Assembly (NCBI GenBank): GCA_900549085.1
Contig: URMO01000022.1
Span: forward strand, 1-26,100
DNA length: 26,100 nt
Source of the DNA: an uncultured Collinsella sp.
GTDB lineage: Bacteria; Actinomycetota; Coriobacteriia; Coriobacteriales; Coriobacteriaceae
Reading direction: 5' to 3'
Shown here one piece after another: positions 1-7,065 of the stretch (the stretch's first letter is position 1; every line of letters begins with the position of its first letter). The notes under the pieces were generated by a model, which saw only the letters and a list, made by a program, of their open reading frames with translations, was not told the DNA's origin and searched no databases. The position numbers were made by a program, and so were the translations under genes.

Positions 1-728
1 TGCTCGAGGAACAGGGAACGGTCTCGGTCAAGGAGATTTCGGATGCGTTAGGTGTCTCGGATATGACGATCCGCCGTGACCTTGAGGAGCTTGCGAGCCT
101 GGGCGAGATCGAGCGCGTGCACGGCGGAGCCCGCAGTGCGCAGAGCCGTCCACACGCTATGCTGCGCCATGAGTATTCGCACAGCGAAAAGCGCACAAAG
201 CATGCCGAGGAAAAGTTGCAGATTGCGCGCCGTGCTGTGGAGCTTATCGAGGAAGGCTCGACCATCTTTTTGGGCACGGGCACCACGGTTGAGCAGATGG
301 CCTCGATGCTGCCGGCGTTTCGCATGCGCATTGTGACCAATTCGCTTTCGGTGTTTAACCTGCTCGAGGCGCGCGAAGACTGCGAACTGTGCCTGGTGGG
401 CGGCGTGTACCGCCGCCGCACTGCCGCCTTTGTGGGCCCCACGGCCGAGGACACCTTGCGCGCACTGGGGATCGACGCAGCCTTTATCGGCGCCAACGGC
501 ATTTTGGACGGCGACGTGTCTACGTCTAACATGGAAGAGGGCCGCATCCAGCAGCTCGCCTTTAGCAAGGCCGACTCGCGCTATCTGATCGCCGATTCCA
601 GCAAGATTGGCAAGCGCGACTTCTACACCTTCTGCCGTCTGGACAGCCTGGACGCCGTGGTGTGCGAGCCGGGCATCGCCGCTGAAGATCGTGCCGCCAT
701 CGAGGAGCATACGCAGGTCATTTGCTAG
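1..728 (+). CDS. DeoR/GlpR-family transcriptional regulator, 5' end cut by window
   Basis: The reading frame is open from base 3 to the TAG at 726-728 and has no start codon inside the window that would keep the DNA-binding domain, so the true start lies upstream; about 10-15 residues are missing compared with the usual 250 aa. The visible N-terminus reads as the end of a DeoR winged helix-turn-helix (SVKEISDALGVSDMTIRRDL). The C-terminal DeoR sensor domain shows FLGTGTT, the GGVYRRRT and FIGANGI segments and DSSKIGKRDF, the pattern of the sugar-phosphate-binding DeoRC fold. Regulators of this family control Gram-positive lac operons (LacR, responding to tagatose-6-phosphate), and lacA/B/C lie about 23 kb to the right, so a LacR-like role is possible but inferred. 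A broken second copy of its 3' half sits at 5087. Confidence 0.9.
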   Translation, partial: LEEQGTVSVKEISDALGVSDMTIRRDLEELASLGEIERVHGGARSAQSRPHAMLRHEYSHSEKRTKHAEEKLQIARRAVELIEEGSTIFLGTGTTVEQMASMLPAFRMRIVTNSLSVFNLLEAREDCELCLVGGVYRRRTAAFVGPTAEDTLRALGIDAAFIGANGILDGDVSTSNMEEGRIQQLAFSKADSRYLIADSSKIGKRDFYTFCRLDSLDAVVCEPGIAAEDRAAIEEHTQVIC

Positions 729-848
729 CTAGCGCTACGGGATTGCCAACGGGCGATGCGGGAGGACTTTTACTTCCTGTCATTGTGGAAACCAGTGCGT
801 CAGCGCTACGCGATATGACGCGCAAATGAGGACTCCACTATCAAATTG

Positions 849-1144
849 TCTCAACCTGTGATATCTAGGCGGCCAAAAGCGAGTCAGATGTTACAGATTG
901 AGATTTTTGGCTCGGCCTATTCCGTTTGTCTCGATCTGTAACAGCTAGGACCGAAAAATTCAGCTAGTTGTTACAGATTGAGATTGAGAGGATTGACCTG
1001 TGCATTCATCTCAATCTGTAACAACTAGACGTCCAAAACCGGTCTTAGTGTTACAGATTGAGACAATTCGGCGTGGTCTACCTTGTTTGTCTCGATCTGT
1101 AACGGTTAGGACTTAAAAACTCGGCTACGTGTTACAGATCGAGA
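849..1144. repeat. Array A: four 55-bp dyad-symmetric units, period 80-81 bp
   Basis: Units lie at 849-903, 929-983, 1009-1063 and 1090-1144. Each starts with a version of TCTCGATCTGTAACA and ends with its reverse complement TGTTACAGATTGAGA; A1 is the most decayed. The inner part has a second, shorter dyad around an A-rich loop (CTAG...CTAG or similar). All loops have the A-run on the plus strand. The units are separated by 25-26 bp that are loosely related to each other. The array lies between the convergent ends of the DeoR and GntR genes and fills most of the gene-free stretch 729-1160. I see no gene or clear terminator T-tract in the remaining 729-848. Confidence 0.9.
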
Positions 1145-1160
1145 TAAAAGAAAAAGAACA

Positions 1161-1880
1161 TTAGGACTTGAAAATAAAGTTTTGATAAGGGACCCGCCCA
1201 GTTAAGACGGTGCGGCAGACAATTGAGATTAGTTTGCCTCCGGAGTCGTAAGCATAATGAGTCAGTTCGATGACCGGAAGTTTTGCAACACCATAATTGC
1301 TGGCTTCGGAATCGCTAAGCTCACGTGCTCTATAGCTTTCTCTAACAGATTGGATAGACTTGGACAAGTCGTCCATGATTCTGCTAAATGCCTGAAAATC
1401 TAACTGGTTATTCGGAACGCGCGACTTTGAAATGAAGAACGTATCAGCGCCTATGAAGCTGCCTTCAAGTTCGTAGGTCAATTCAAGACGCTGAATCTCA
1501 TCGCGACTTTGACATCCAAATTGTTGGAGCATCATTACGGAAATTGGACGACCTGATGTGAGGCCGCCGAAATGTTTGGTGATGGCATCCGGATCAACGC
1601 CATCGCAATGGCTTGCAAAGTCAAAGTCTAAAAGTGAATTGAGCTCGCTAACGCGTTTCGGTGCGACAAACGATCCCTTACCTTGGATTCGATAGATACT
1701 TCCACGACGCTCCAGCTCACTCATGGCAAGTCGGACGGTTGTTCTGCTTACGGCGTATTCGTCGCAGAGTTCCATTTCTGTTGGAAGTTTATCGTCTGCT
1801 TGATACACATCGACGATCTGCTTGAGCAGCGCGTCGGTGAGCTGTAAATAGAGTGGCCGTTTTTCATGTGTATCGAGCAT
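1161..1880 (-). CDS. GntR-family (HutC/UTRA-type) transcriptional regulator
   Basis: The 239-aa product has an N-terminal GntR winged helix (about residues 8-75, with KLPTEMELCDEYAVSRTTVR and the wing RIQGKGSFVAP) followed by a UTRA-type ligand-binding domain ending in RVPYQNFIFKS. Proteins of this kind repress sugar PTS operons and are released by a phosphosugar. I chose the ATG at 1880 because it has GAGG five bases upstream; an in-frame ATG at 1898 has no ribosome site. The gene follows the TIM-barrel-like gene by about 70 bp on the same strand and is divergent from EIICB-1, so it probably controls that divergent promoter. The region is visibly more A+T-rich than cassettes 2-4. Confidence 0.88.
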   Translation of the reverse strand: MLDTHEKRPLYLQLTDALLKQIVDVYQADDKLPTEMELCDEYAVSRTTVRLAMSELERRGSIYRIQGKGSFVAPKRVSELNSLLDFDFASHCDGVDPDAITKHFGGLTSGRPISVMMLQQFGCQSRDEIQRLELTYELEGSFIGADTFFISKSRVPNNQLDFQAFSRIMDDLSKSIQSVRESYRARELSDSEASNYGVAKLPVIELTHYAYDSGGKLISIVCRTVLTGRVPYQNFIFKS

Positions 1881-1952
1881 TAGAGCCTCAGTTTGCATAT
1901 TGGTGGTATCTGATGGTTGCCTCAGTCGGGATGTAGCTTGAGCGCAACAATC

Positions 1953-2873
1953 TTAACGTATCACAGAGCGGCTCAGCATGATGATCTGATGCCTGTATCC
2001 ACGAAGGGCTTGTCCGAGCGTGAAGATATTCTGGGGCAGGCAAATACCGTTCATGGAGTCCCCGATATGTTGGAGGTCAGCGCCGGCTGCTTTTGCTGCA
2101 AGGCCTATTTTCTTAATGGTCTCGCTGTCGCAAGAGTCTTGACTCGTCCCGTTCGCCGCCATGACGAGAACCTTCTCTTCAATTGACTTGCCTACGTTGT
2201 AGGATCGTACAAAGTCTACGATGGCGCGCAGGTCTGCTTCTTGGAAGCAGGGGACGGTGTAGGGGGCTGGCACGAGAAGGATATCGACACCGAGGTCAAC
2301 AAACTCGCGCGCTATTTCGAGCGTCATGACAGGTTCCGCAACGCCTGCTCCATGCATTTTTCCGGCTATGATCAGGCCATTGAAATGCTCTTTGGAGAGT
2401 TTGATTGAATGGGCGATCGCATCGTTGGAGACGCCAGTTCCAGGGTTGCCCGTCAGGCAGATAAAATCAAATCCGAGTTCGTTAGCCTTTTCTAAGGTCT
2501 TGGGAGAGACGCGACGACCCATGGGGATTTCCGTACGGGATTCAGACATCTCTGCCTCGTTATCAACTGGCTCCAGATTGACGCCAATCGGCCTTCCGCA
2601 TGCTCGCTTCACCCAAGTGACCGGGTTTTCATTGAGATCATCTGGAATACCGGCAATAACTGGATCGAACACATCGAACGCGTTAAACAGAAGCAGGTCG
2701 GCACCTGCGGCACGTTCGATTTCTGCATTAGTAACGCCGCTGAGAAATTGGGAAGAGGGTACGTTTTCCGCCATGATGGTACGTCCCTCGGAGGCCAGAA
2801 TTGCCTGCTTTAGATCCATGGGTGACGTGGCGGCAAAATCGGATGCGGACATGTTCAGTAATCGTTTGGGCAT
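1953..2873 (-). CDS. Conserved TIM-barrel-like protein of unknown function, PTS-associated
   Basis: This 306-aa protein starts at an ATG with AAGGA about 7 bases upstream. It has no signal peptide or membrane segment. Alternating beta/alpha stretches are visible (ADLLLFNAFDVFDP, RPIGVNLEPVD, GFDFICLTGNPGTGVS, NGLIIAGKMHGAG, GVDILLVPAPYTVP, KVLVMAANGTSQDS, GADLQHIGDSMNG), which suggests a TIM barrel binding a phosphate or phosphosugar. I do not recognise a characterised enzyme; it resembles uncharacterised proteins that sit next to PTS genes and are often mis-named hydrolases. It is not LacD: the LacD signature around its Schiff-base lysine is not visible. It is co-directional with the GntR gene and divergent from EIICB-1, so a role in metabolising the sugar phosphate imported by EIICB-1 is likely, but this is inference. 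Confidence 0.8.
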   Translation of the reverse strand: MPKRLLNMSASDFAATSPMDLKQAILASEGRTIMAENVPSSQFLSGVTNAEIERAAGADLLLFNAFDVFDPVIAGIPDDLNENPVTWVKRACGRPIGVNLEPVDNEAEMSESRTEIPMGRRVSPKTLEKANELGFDFICLTGNPGTGVSNDAIAHSIKLSKEHFNGLIIAGKMHGAGVAEPVMTLEIAREFVDLGVDILLVPAPYTVPCFQEADLRAIVDFVRSYNVGKSIEEKVLVMAANGTSQDSCDSETIKKIGLAAKAAGADLQHIGDSMNGICLPQNIFTLGQALRGYRHQIIMLSRSVIR

Positions 2874-3229
2874 TGTTACTTCCTTTGACTAGAACGACAG
2901 GCTTGTGACATCGTCACTAATATTGTTACAACAATATATTAAATATGTTATATCCAATCGGTGAACGGTTGCAAACTTATTGTACTGCTCCGAAAAAATA
3001 GCCTTTAGCTGGACAAATCTAAAATTACGCAACTGCCGTTCACCGAATAAGTATTTGAATTCTTGACATATCGACAAAGCGGAAAAAGAATTGGTTATGA
3101 CAAATCGCGCAAATGATATTACATTTCGCACGAGAACGTATTCATTTACATACGTGGATACAAACTGGGACGACGGCGGTTGAGTCCGGATAAATCGTTG
3201 TGTGCCCGGGAAACATGAAAGGATGTCTT
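2874..3229. promoter_or_regulatory. Divergent promoter region of cassette 1 with dyad operators
   Basis: This A+T-rich gap separates two divergent genes. It holds an 8-bp-arm palindrome ATATTGTT-AC-AACAATAT at 2920-2937, a good candidate GntR operator, and GTGAC-ATC-GTCAC at 2905-2917. Two facing boxes, CGGTGAACGGTT (plus strand, 2959-2970) and CGGTGAACGGCA (minus strand, 3034-3045), match the motif found upstream of the other sugar operons. TTGACA at 3063-3068 followed 17 bp later by AAGAAT (3086-3091) is a weak candidate promoter for EIICB-1. Short open frames here have no ribosome site and no recognisable protein. Confidence 0.55.
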
Positions 3230-4924
3230 ATGGACGCTATCGTCAAATTCCTTGAAAAACACCAGGCCCTCTTCGACAAAATCTCAAGGAACATATATCT
3301 GGTGGCGATTAAGGATGGCTTTCTCTCGAATATGCCAATTGTGCTGTTCTCGAGTCTGTTCCTTCTTCTTTCGACGCTCCCTGCCTATGTAGGCATCGCG
3401 CTTCCGTCTGAGGTGCTGGATTTCTTCAATAAAATCTATGCATATACCATGGGACTTCTTGGCATTATGGTGGCCGGCACCACGGCGAGCTCACTTGCCA
3501 AGTCGATGAACCGCCGCATGCCTTCGGGCAAATCTCTCAACCCCACCTCGTGCATGGTTTGTGCCATGTGCGGCATGTTCTTGCTATCGGTGACGAACGA
3601 TGTTGTCTCGATTGGCGGAGCAGATACGTCTGTTTTTGAAACCGGCTACATGGGAACCAAGGGTTTTATCGCTGCGTTCGTATCCGCATTCTTGACCGTT
3701 AATATCTATAAGGTGTGCATTAGCCATAATGTGACGATCAAGCTCCCCAAAGAGGTCCCTGGCTCTATTGCGCAGAGTTTTCGCGATATCTTTGCGTTTG
3801 GGTTTTCGATCCTTGCGTGCGCTTTTATCGATCTTGCGAGCCGTAAGCTGCTTGCTGTGCCGTTCGCCAATTTGGTATCCGCTCTTATCTCGCCGCTGTT
3901 CTCCGCGGTCGACACCTATCCTGGCATGGCGCTTATCGAGGGCGCGGTCGCACTTTTCCAATTTATGGGCATTCACGGTGCCTCGGTTGTGATGTCTCCT
4001 TTTAATGCTGCGCTCTACGACGATACCGTTACCACTCTTGCGGTTTACAAAGCTGGTGGACATCCGTCAATTGCTCTCGCGCTGGACTTTACAAACTTCA
4101 TCGGCGGTCTGGGCGGTTCTGGCTGCACGTTCATCGTTCCTATTATCCTGATCATGTTTATGCGTTCCAAGCAGCTTAAAGCCATGGGCAAGGCATCGAT
4201 TATCCCGGTGATTTTTGGAGTTAACGAGCCCGTTCTCTTCGGTATGCCGATTGTTCTCAATCCCTATATGTTCGTGCCCTTCCTAGCGGCTCCTATGGTC
4301 AACGCTATAATCGGTAAGTTTTTCATTGACGTCATTGGAATGAACGCCCCCATGTATACCATGCCGTGGGCGCTTCCCGGCCCAATCGGTGCATTCCTCA
4401 CCACAGGTCTTGATGTACGTTCTCTTGTATTGATTGCAGTGCTGTTGGTCGTTGACTTTGTGATTTACTATCCGTTCTGCAAGGCGTATGACCATCAGCT
4501 TTGTTTGGAAGAGTCTGCAAAGGAGACTGCAGGAACCTCGGATGCAGATGCTATTGCCGCACAGGAAAATGTCGCAAAAGCTCTCGAGGCGGTAAAGGAC
4601 AAGGCGGAGCAGATCCGCGTGCTTGTGCTTTGCCAGGGTGCCGGCACTTCGACTCTCTTGGCAAATGCTCTTCGCGAAGGCGCCGCTGCTAAGGGTATCG
4701 ATCTGGTTTCTCAGTCCGGTGCGTACGGAAGCCACTATGATACGATGGATCAGTACAACGTGATTGTTCTGGCGCCCCAGGCACGCATGTACTATGACGC
4801 TATGAAGGCCGATACCGATCGCCTTGGAATTAAACTGCTCACCACAAGGGGCAAGGAGTATATCGACCTTACCAACGATCCCGAAGGTGCAATTGACTGG
4901 ATCGTTCAGGAGCTGGCCAAATAG
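3230..4924 (+). CDS. PTS lactose/cellobiose-family EIICB permease (EIICB-1)
   Basis: The 564-aa protein takes up a beta-glycoside and phosphorylates it during entry. Residues 1-425 form the membrane-embedded IIC domain with many hydrophobic segments; the family's substrate-site residues appear as H249 (MGIHG) and E333 (VNEPVLFG). A hydrophilic Ala/Glu/Lys linker (about 426-462) leads to a C-terminal IIB domain whose phosphorylated cysteine is C468 in VLCQGAGTS. No IIA domain is present. I placed the start at the ATG at 3230, which has AAAGGA six bases upstream and aligns with the start of EIICB-2 (both begin MDAIVK); an ATG at 3200 lacks a ribosome site. Unlike the other three permeases it has no GH1 or LacI partner and faces the GntR/TIM-barrel genes. 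Its true sugar is unknown. Confidence 0.93.
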   Translation: MDAIVKFLEKHQALFDKISRNIYLVAIKDGFLSNMPIVLFSSLFLLLSTLPAYVGIALPSEVLDFFNKIYAYTMGLLGIMVAGTTASSLAKSMNRRMPSGKSLNPTSCMVCAMCGMFLLSVTNDVVSIGGADTSVFETGYMGTKGFIAAFVSAFLTVNIYKVCISHNVTIKLPKEVPGSIAQSFRDIFAFGFSILACAFIDLASRKLLAVPFANLVSALISPLFSAVDTYPGMALIEGAVALFQFMGIHGASVVMSPFNAALYDDTVTTLAVYKAGGHPSIALALDFTNFIGGLGGSGCTFIVPIILIMFMRSKQLKAMGKASIIPVIFGVNEPVLFGMPIVLNPYMFVPFLAAPMVNAIIGKFFIDVIGMNAPMYTMPWALPGPIGAFLTTGLDVRSLVLIAVLLVVDFVIYYPFCKAYDHQLCLEESAKETAGTSDADAIAAQENVAKALEAVKDKAEQIRVLVLCQGAGTSTLLANALREGAAAKGIDLVSQSGAYGSHYDTMDQYNVIVLAPQARMYYDAMKADTDRLGIKLLTTRGKEYIDLTNDPEGAIDWIVQELAK

Positions 4925-4959
4925 TGGATGCACTTCGTCGTTGATTCGTCGGTGTATGG

Positions 4960-5001
4960 TACGGCCCCGCAGCTTATTGAGCTGCGGGGCCGTATTTCGT
5001 T
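4960..5001 (+). terminator. Rho-independent terminator of EIICB-1
   Basis: A perfect 15-bp stem (TACGGCCCCGCAGCT at 4960-4974 and its complement at 4980-4994) with a short loop is followed by TTTCGTT, 35 bp after the EIICB-1 stop. Confidence 0.9.
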
Positions 5002-5086
5002 GAGTATCAAATTGAGACAATGCGCGCAACCGTCGTGAGATCGCATTGGCGCTCTCCGAGTCACCGACAAACTGTCTTCCATCTAT

Positions 5087-5416
5087 GTGACCAATTCGCT
5101 TTCGGCCTTTAGCCTGCTCGAGGCGCGCGAGGATTGCGAGCTGTGCCCGGTGGGCGGCATGTACCGTCGCCGCACCGCCGCCTTTGTGGGCCCCATGGCC
5201 GAGGATACCCTGCGCGCACTAGGGATTGACACGGCGTTTATCGGTGCCAACGGCATTCTGGACGGCGACGTGTCCACGTCCAACATGGACGAGGGCCGTA
5301 TCCAGCAGCTCGCCTTTAGCAAGGCCGACTCGCGCTATCTGATCGCCGACTCCAGCAAGATCGGCAGGCGATACTTCTGCCCCCCCTGCCGGCGCAGGGG
5401 TACCGCTTTAAAATGA
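5087..5416 (+). pseudogene. Truncated second copy of the DeoR regulator (sensor-domain fragment)
   Basis: From 5087 to about 5375 the DNA matches 333 to about 620 of the DeoR gene at the window start at roughly 90% by eye, in the same orientation, including GGMYRRRT, FIGANGI and LIADSSKIG. Most differences fall on third codon positions. The helix-turn-helix half is missing and the match breaks down after SKIGRR, where the frame runs into unrelated residues and a stop at 5414-5416. There is no ribosome site before the GTG at 5087. The rest of the gene-poor stretch 4925-5464 holds the EIICB-1 terminator and a fragment resembling one arm of the 55-bp dyad units (ATTGAGACAAT, 5011-5021). This is a dead fragment left by duplication or recombination. 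Confidence 0.85.
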
Positions 5417-5464
5417 CGCGTAAATGACTTTGGGCAACAAGGATGAGGCTATTCTGAGATATGA

Positions 5465-6697
5465 CTAGACTCCGTATTTCGTCTTTATGTCCATTGAGAA
5501 TGAATCGTAGTCTTCATAGAGCCCTTCTCTGCTTTCATCCTCGGCGTGGTTTACACGTTCAAGGAGCTTATCCTTTGGAGCCTCTTTTGTTATTGCGGCC
5601 TCGCTATCGGGTATTGTGGATTGCAAGAATAGTTCTAGAGCATGGACGTCTTTGAGTATGTAGCCCGTCGAACGACCCGCTCCTGTTTTTTCGATTGCGC
5701 TGCAACTAACAAGCTGACCGAGGGTTCGTTTAACGGTAACCTCGCTGATATCGGGGCAGTTGGATCGGATGTCGGATTTCTTAATGACGCCGGGTCTCTG
5801 TTGAAATAGAACAGCGATGCGCGCTTGCTTCGACATGGGACGAGTGCTTGATTCAATTAAGGTACGCTGCTCGAGCTGTCGGTAGGCGGCCAGGGTTGTT
5901 CCGAGCATGAAACGGATAAAGGGTACTTCGGTGTTTTGATTTTCATTCCATCCAGTGGAGCTTGCAGCGAGGGCGTTGTAGTAGAGCGCCTTGTTGTCTT
6001 CAATAAGTCGTTCGATGCTGATGTAACGCGCAACGTCGTATCCAGTCTTTTCGAGTAGCAGCGTTGTAAGGAGCCGGCTCATCCTGCCATTGCCATCGTT
6101 GAAGGGATGAATGCTGACAAAATCGAAGATGAAGCGGAATGATATAAGGAGGGGGTCGCAAACTTGACGAGATAAGGCGTCGTTGAGGGACCGACAGGCT
6201 TCTTCGATAAGTCCGGGGGTTGCTAGGGCCGAAGGCGGCCTAAAGCGCACAAATCGATTGCCTTGATTGTCGATGGAGATGATTTCGTTATCGCTATCTT
6301 TCCAATGGCCCCCATACGAGATTGCCGTGTGCGCCATGAGGTCACGATGCAACTGCAAAATGACCGATGGCGTTACGGGAATGGAATCGTGTTGCTCGTG
6401 AATAAGCGACAGCACATCTCGGTATCCAGCGATTTCTTCCTCTGCGCGGGAGCTTGGCTTGGCGGAATACGCCATGATTGCTTTGAGTCTTTTTTGGGTG
6501 GTAACAATTCCTTCAAGTCCGTTGGAGGATTGGGTGCTTTGGATCTTAGCTTCCTCCATAAGTGACGATAGAAGTTCGGGTTTAACTTGACTCAGAGCAA
6601 GCTGTCGGCCTTTATGCTCGCGTATCGAGAGGAGGAGGTTGGTGATTGGAGTTGCCTCGAGTTCCGCTGGGACTGTGGTGTAATCGAACTGGCGCAT
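5465..6697 (-). CDS. Fic-domain protein with C-terminal winged helix
   Basis: The 410-aa protein carries the Fic motif HPFNDGNGRMSR at 197-208, with the catalytic histidine at 197, so it probably transfers AMP (or a related nucleotide group) to a hydroxyl on a target protein. An N-terminal helix has the inhibitory (S/T)xxxE(G/N) pattern as SNGLEG at 58-63, which places it with self-inhibited Fic proteins of the N-terminal (class II) type. The last third (about 290-370, KQARIAVLFQQRPGVIKKSDIR...VTVKRTLGQLV) looks like a winged helix, as in the large Fic/DOC transcription-regulator-like group. The ATG at 6697 follows AAGGAG by about 5 bases. It sits alone between two sugar cassettes, in more A+T-rich DNA, and no antitoxin gene is adjacent. 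Its target is unknown. Confidence 0.92.
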   Translation of the reverse strand: MRQFDYTTVPAELEATPITNLLLSIREHKGRQLALSQVKPELLSSLMEEAKIQSTQSSNGLEGIVTTQKRLKAIMAYSAKPSSRAEEEIAGYRDVLSLIHEQHDSIPVTPSVILQLHRDLMAHTAISYGGHWKDSDNEIISIDNQGNRFVRFRPPSALATPGLIEEACRSLNDALSRQVCDPLLISFRFIFDFVSIHPFNDGNGRMSRLLTTLLLEKTGYDVARYISIERLIEDNKALYYNALAASSTGWNENQNTEVPFIRFMLGTTLAAYRQLEQRTLIESSTRPMSKQARIAVLFQQRPGVIKKSDIRSNCPDISEVTVKRTLGQLVSCSAIEKTGAGRSTGYILKDVHALELFLQSTIPDSEAAITKEAPKDKLLERVNHAEDESREGLYEDYDSFSMDIKTKYGV

Positions 6698-6711
6698 GCG
6701 GCTCCTTTCGA

Positions 6712-6774
6712 TATCACGAACATACTTTCGATATCATAATACCATTAAATGACACCGAAAGTATGTTCGTGATA
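6712..6774 (-). promoter_or_regulatory. Perfect 19-bp inverted repeat flanking the fic promoter
   Basis: TATCACGAACATACTTTCG at 6712-6730 and its exact complement at 6756-6774 are separated by 25 bp. With a few mismatches the symmetry extends on both sides, and TTTCGATATCA occurs twice in the left arm. The spacer read on the minus strand contains TATTAT, a possible -10 box, so the two arms would bracket the fic promoter as operator half-sites. Binding by the Fic protein's own winged helix is a plausible but untested idea. Confidence 0.7.
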
Positions 6775-6835
6775 CCGAAAACTAGAAACCATGCTTCATA
6801 ACTGCTTGGAAAGTTTGGATTTGACTATCTTATTG

Positions 6836-6970
6836 TCTTGATCTGTAACAGGTAGACGGTTAAAAGTGGGCTACGTGTTACAGATTGAGATATTTCTGCT
6901 CGGGCGCTCTGTTTGTCTTGATCTGTAACAGCTAGGGCCGAAATACTTGGCTAGATGTTACAGATCGAGA
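6836..6970. repeat. Array B: two 55-bp dyad units, period 80 bp
   Basis: Units at 6836-6890 and 6916-6970 have TCTTGATCTGTAACA and TGTTACAGATYGAGA arms. The first has the GTAG...CTAC inner stem, the second CTAG...CTAG. The array lies between the fic promoter and the terminator of the GH1-1 operon. The rest of 6698-7065 is that inverted repeat and terminator; I see no gene. Confidence 0.9.
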
Positions 6971-6992
6971 CAAACGGCCCGCACGGGCTCAC

Positions 6993-7043
6993 CAAAAACA
7001 AAAAAGGCCGCATACGAACCCGTGGAGGGATTCGTATGCGGCC
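6993..7043 (-). terminator. Rho-independent terminator of the EIICB-2/GH1-1 operon
   Basis: A 13-bp stem, GGCCGCATACGAA (7006-7018) with its complement at 7031-7043, is followed on the minus strand by TTTTTTGTTTTTGG, about 20 bp after the GH1-1 stop. Confidence 0.92.
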
Positions 7044-7065
7044 GACAGGGGGTATGCGGCAAAAG

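Noticed and set aside
849..1144. CRISPR array, because of regularly spaced palindromic repeats
   Set aside because: The units are 55 bp and differ in sequence, the spacers are similar to each other rather than unique, the same units recur as pairs elsewhere, and no cas genes are present.
1917..2186. 89-aa plus-strand open frame
   Set aside because: It lies opposite the TIM-barrel-like gene, has no ribosome site and no recognisable product.
2889..3131. 80-aa minus-strand open frame in the cassette 1 divergent gap
   Set aside because: It has no ribosome site, covers the promoter and operator region of two genes, and its product resembles nothing I know.
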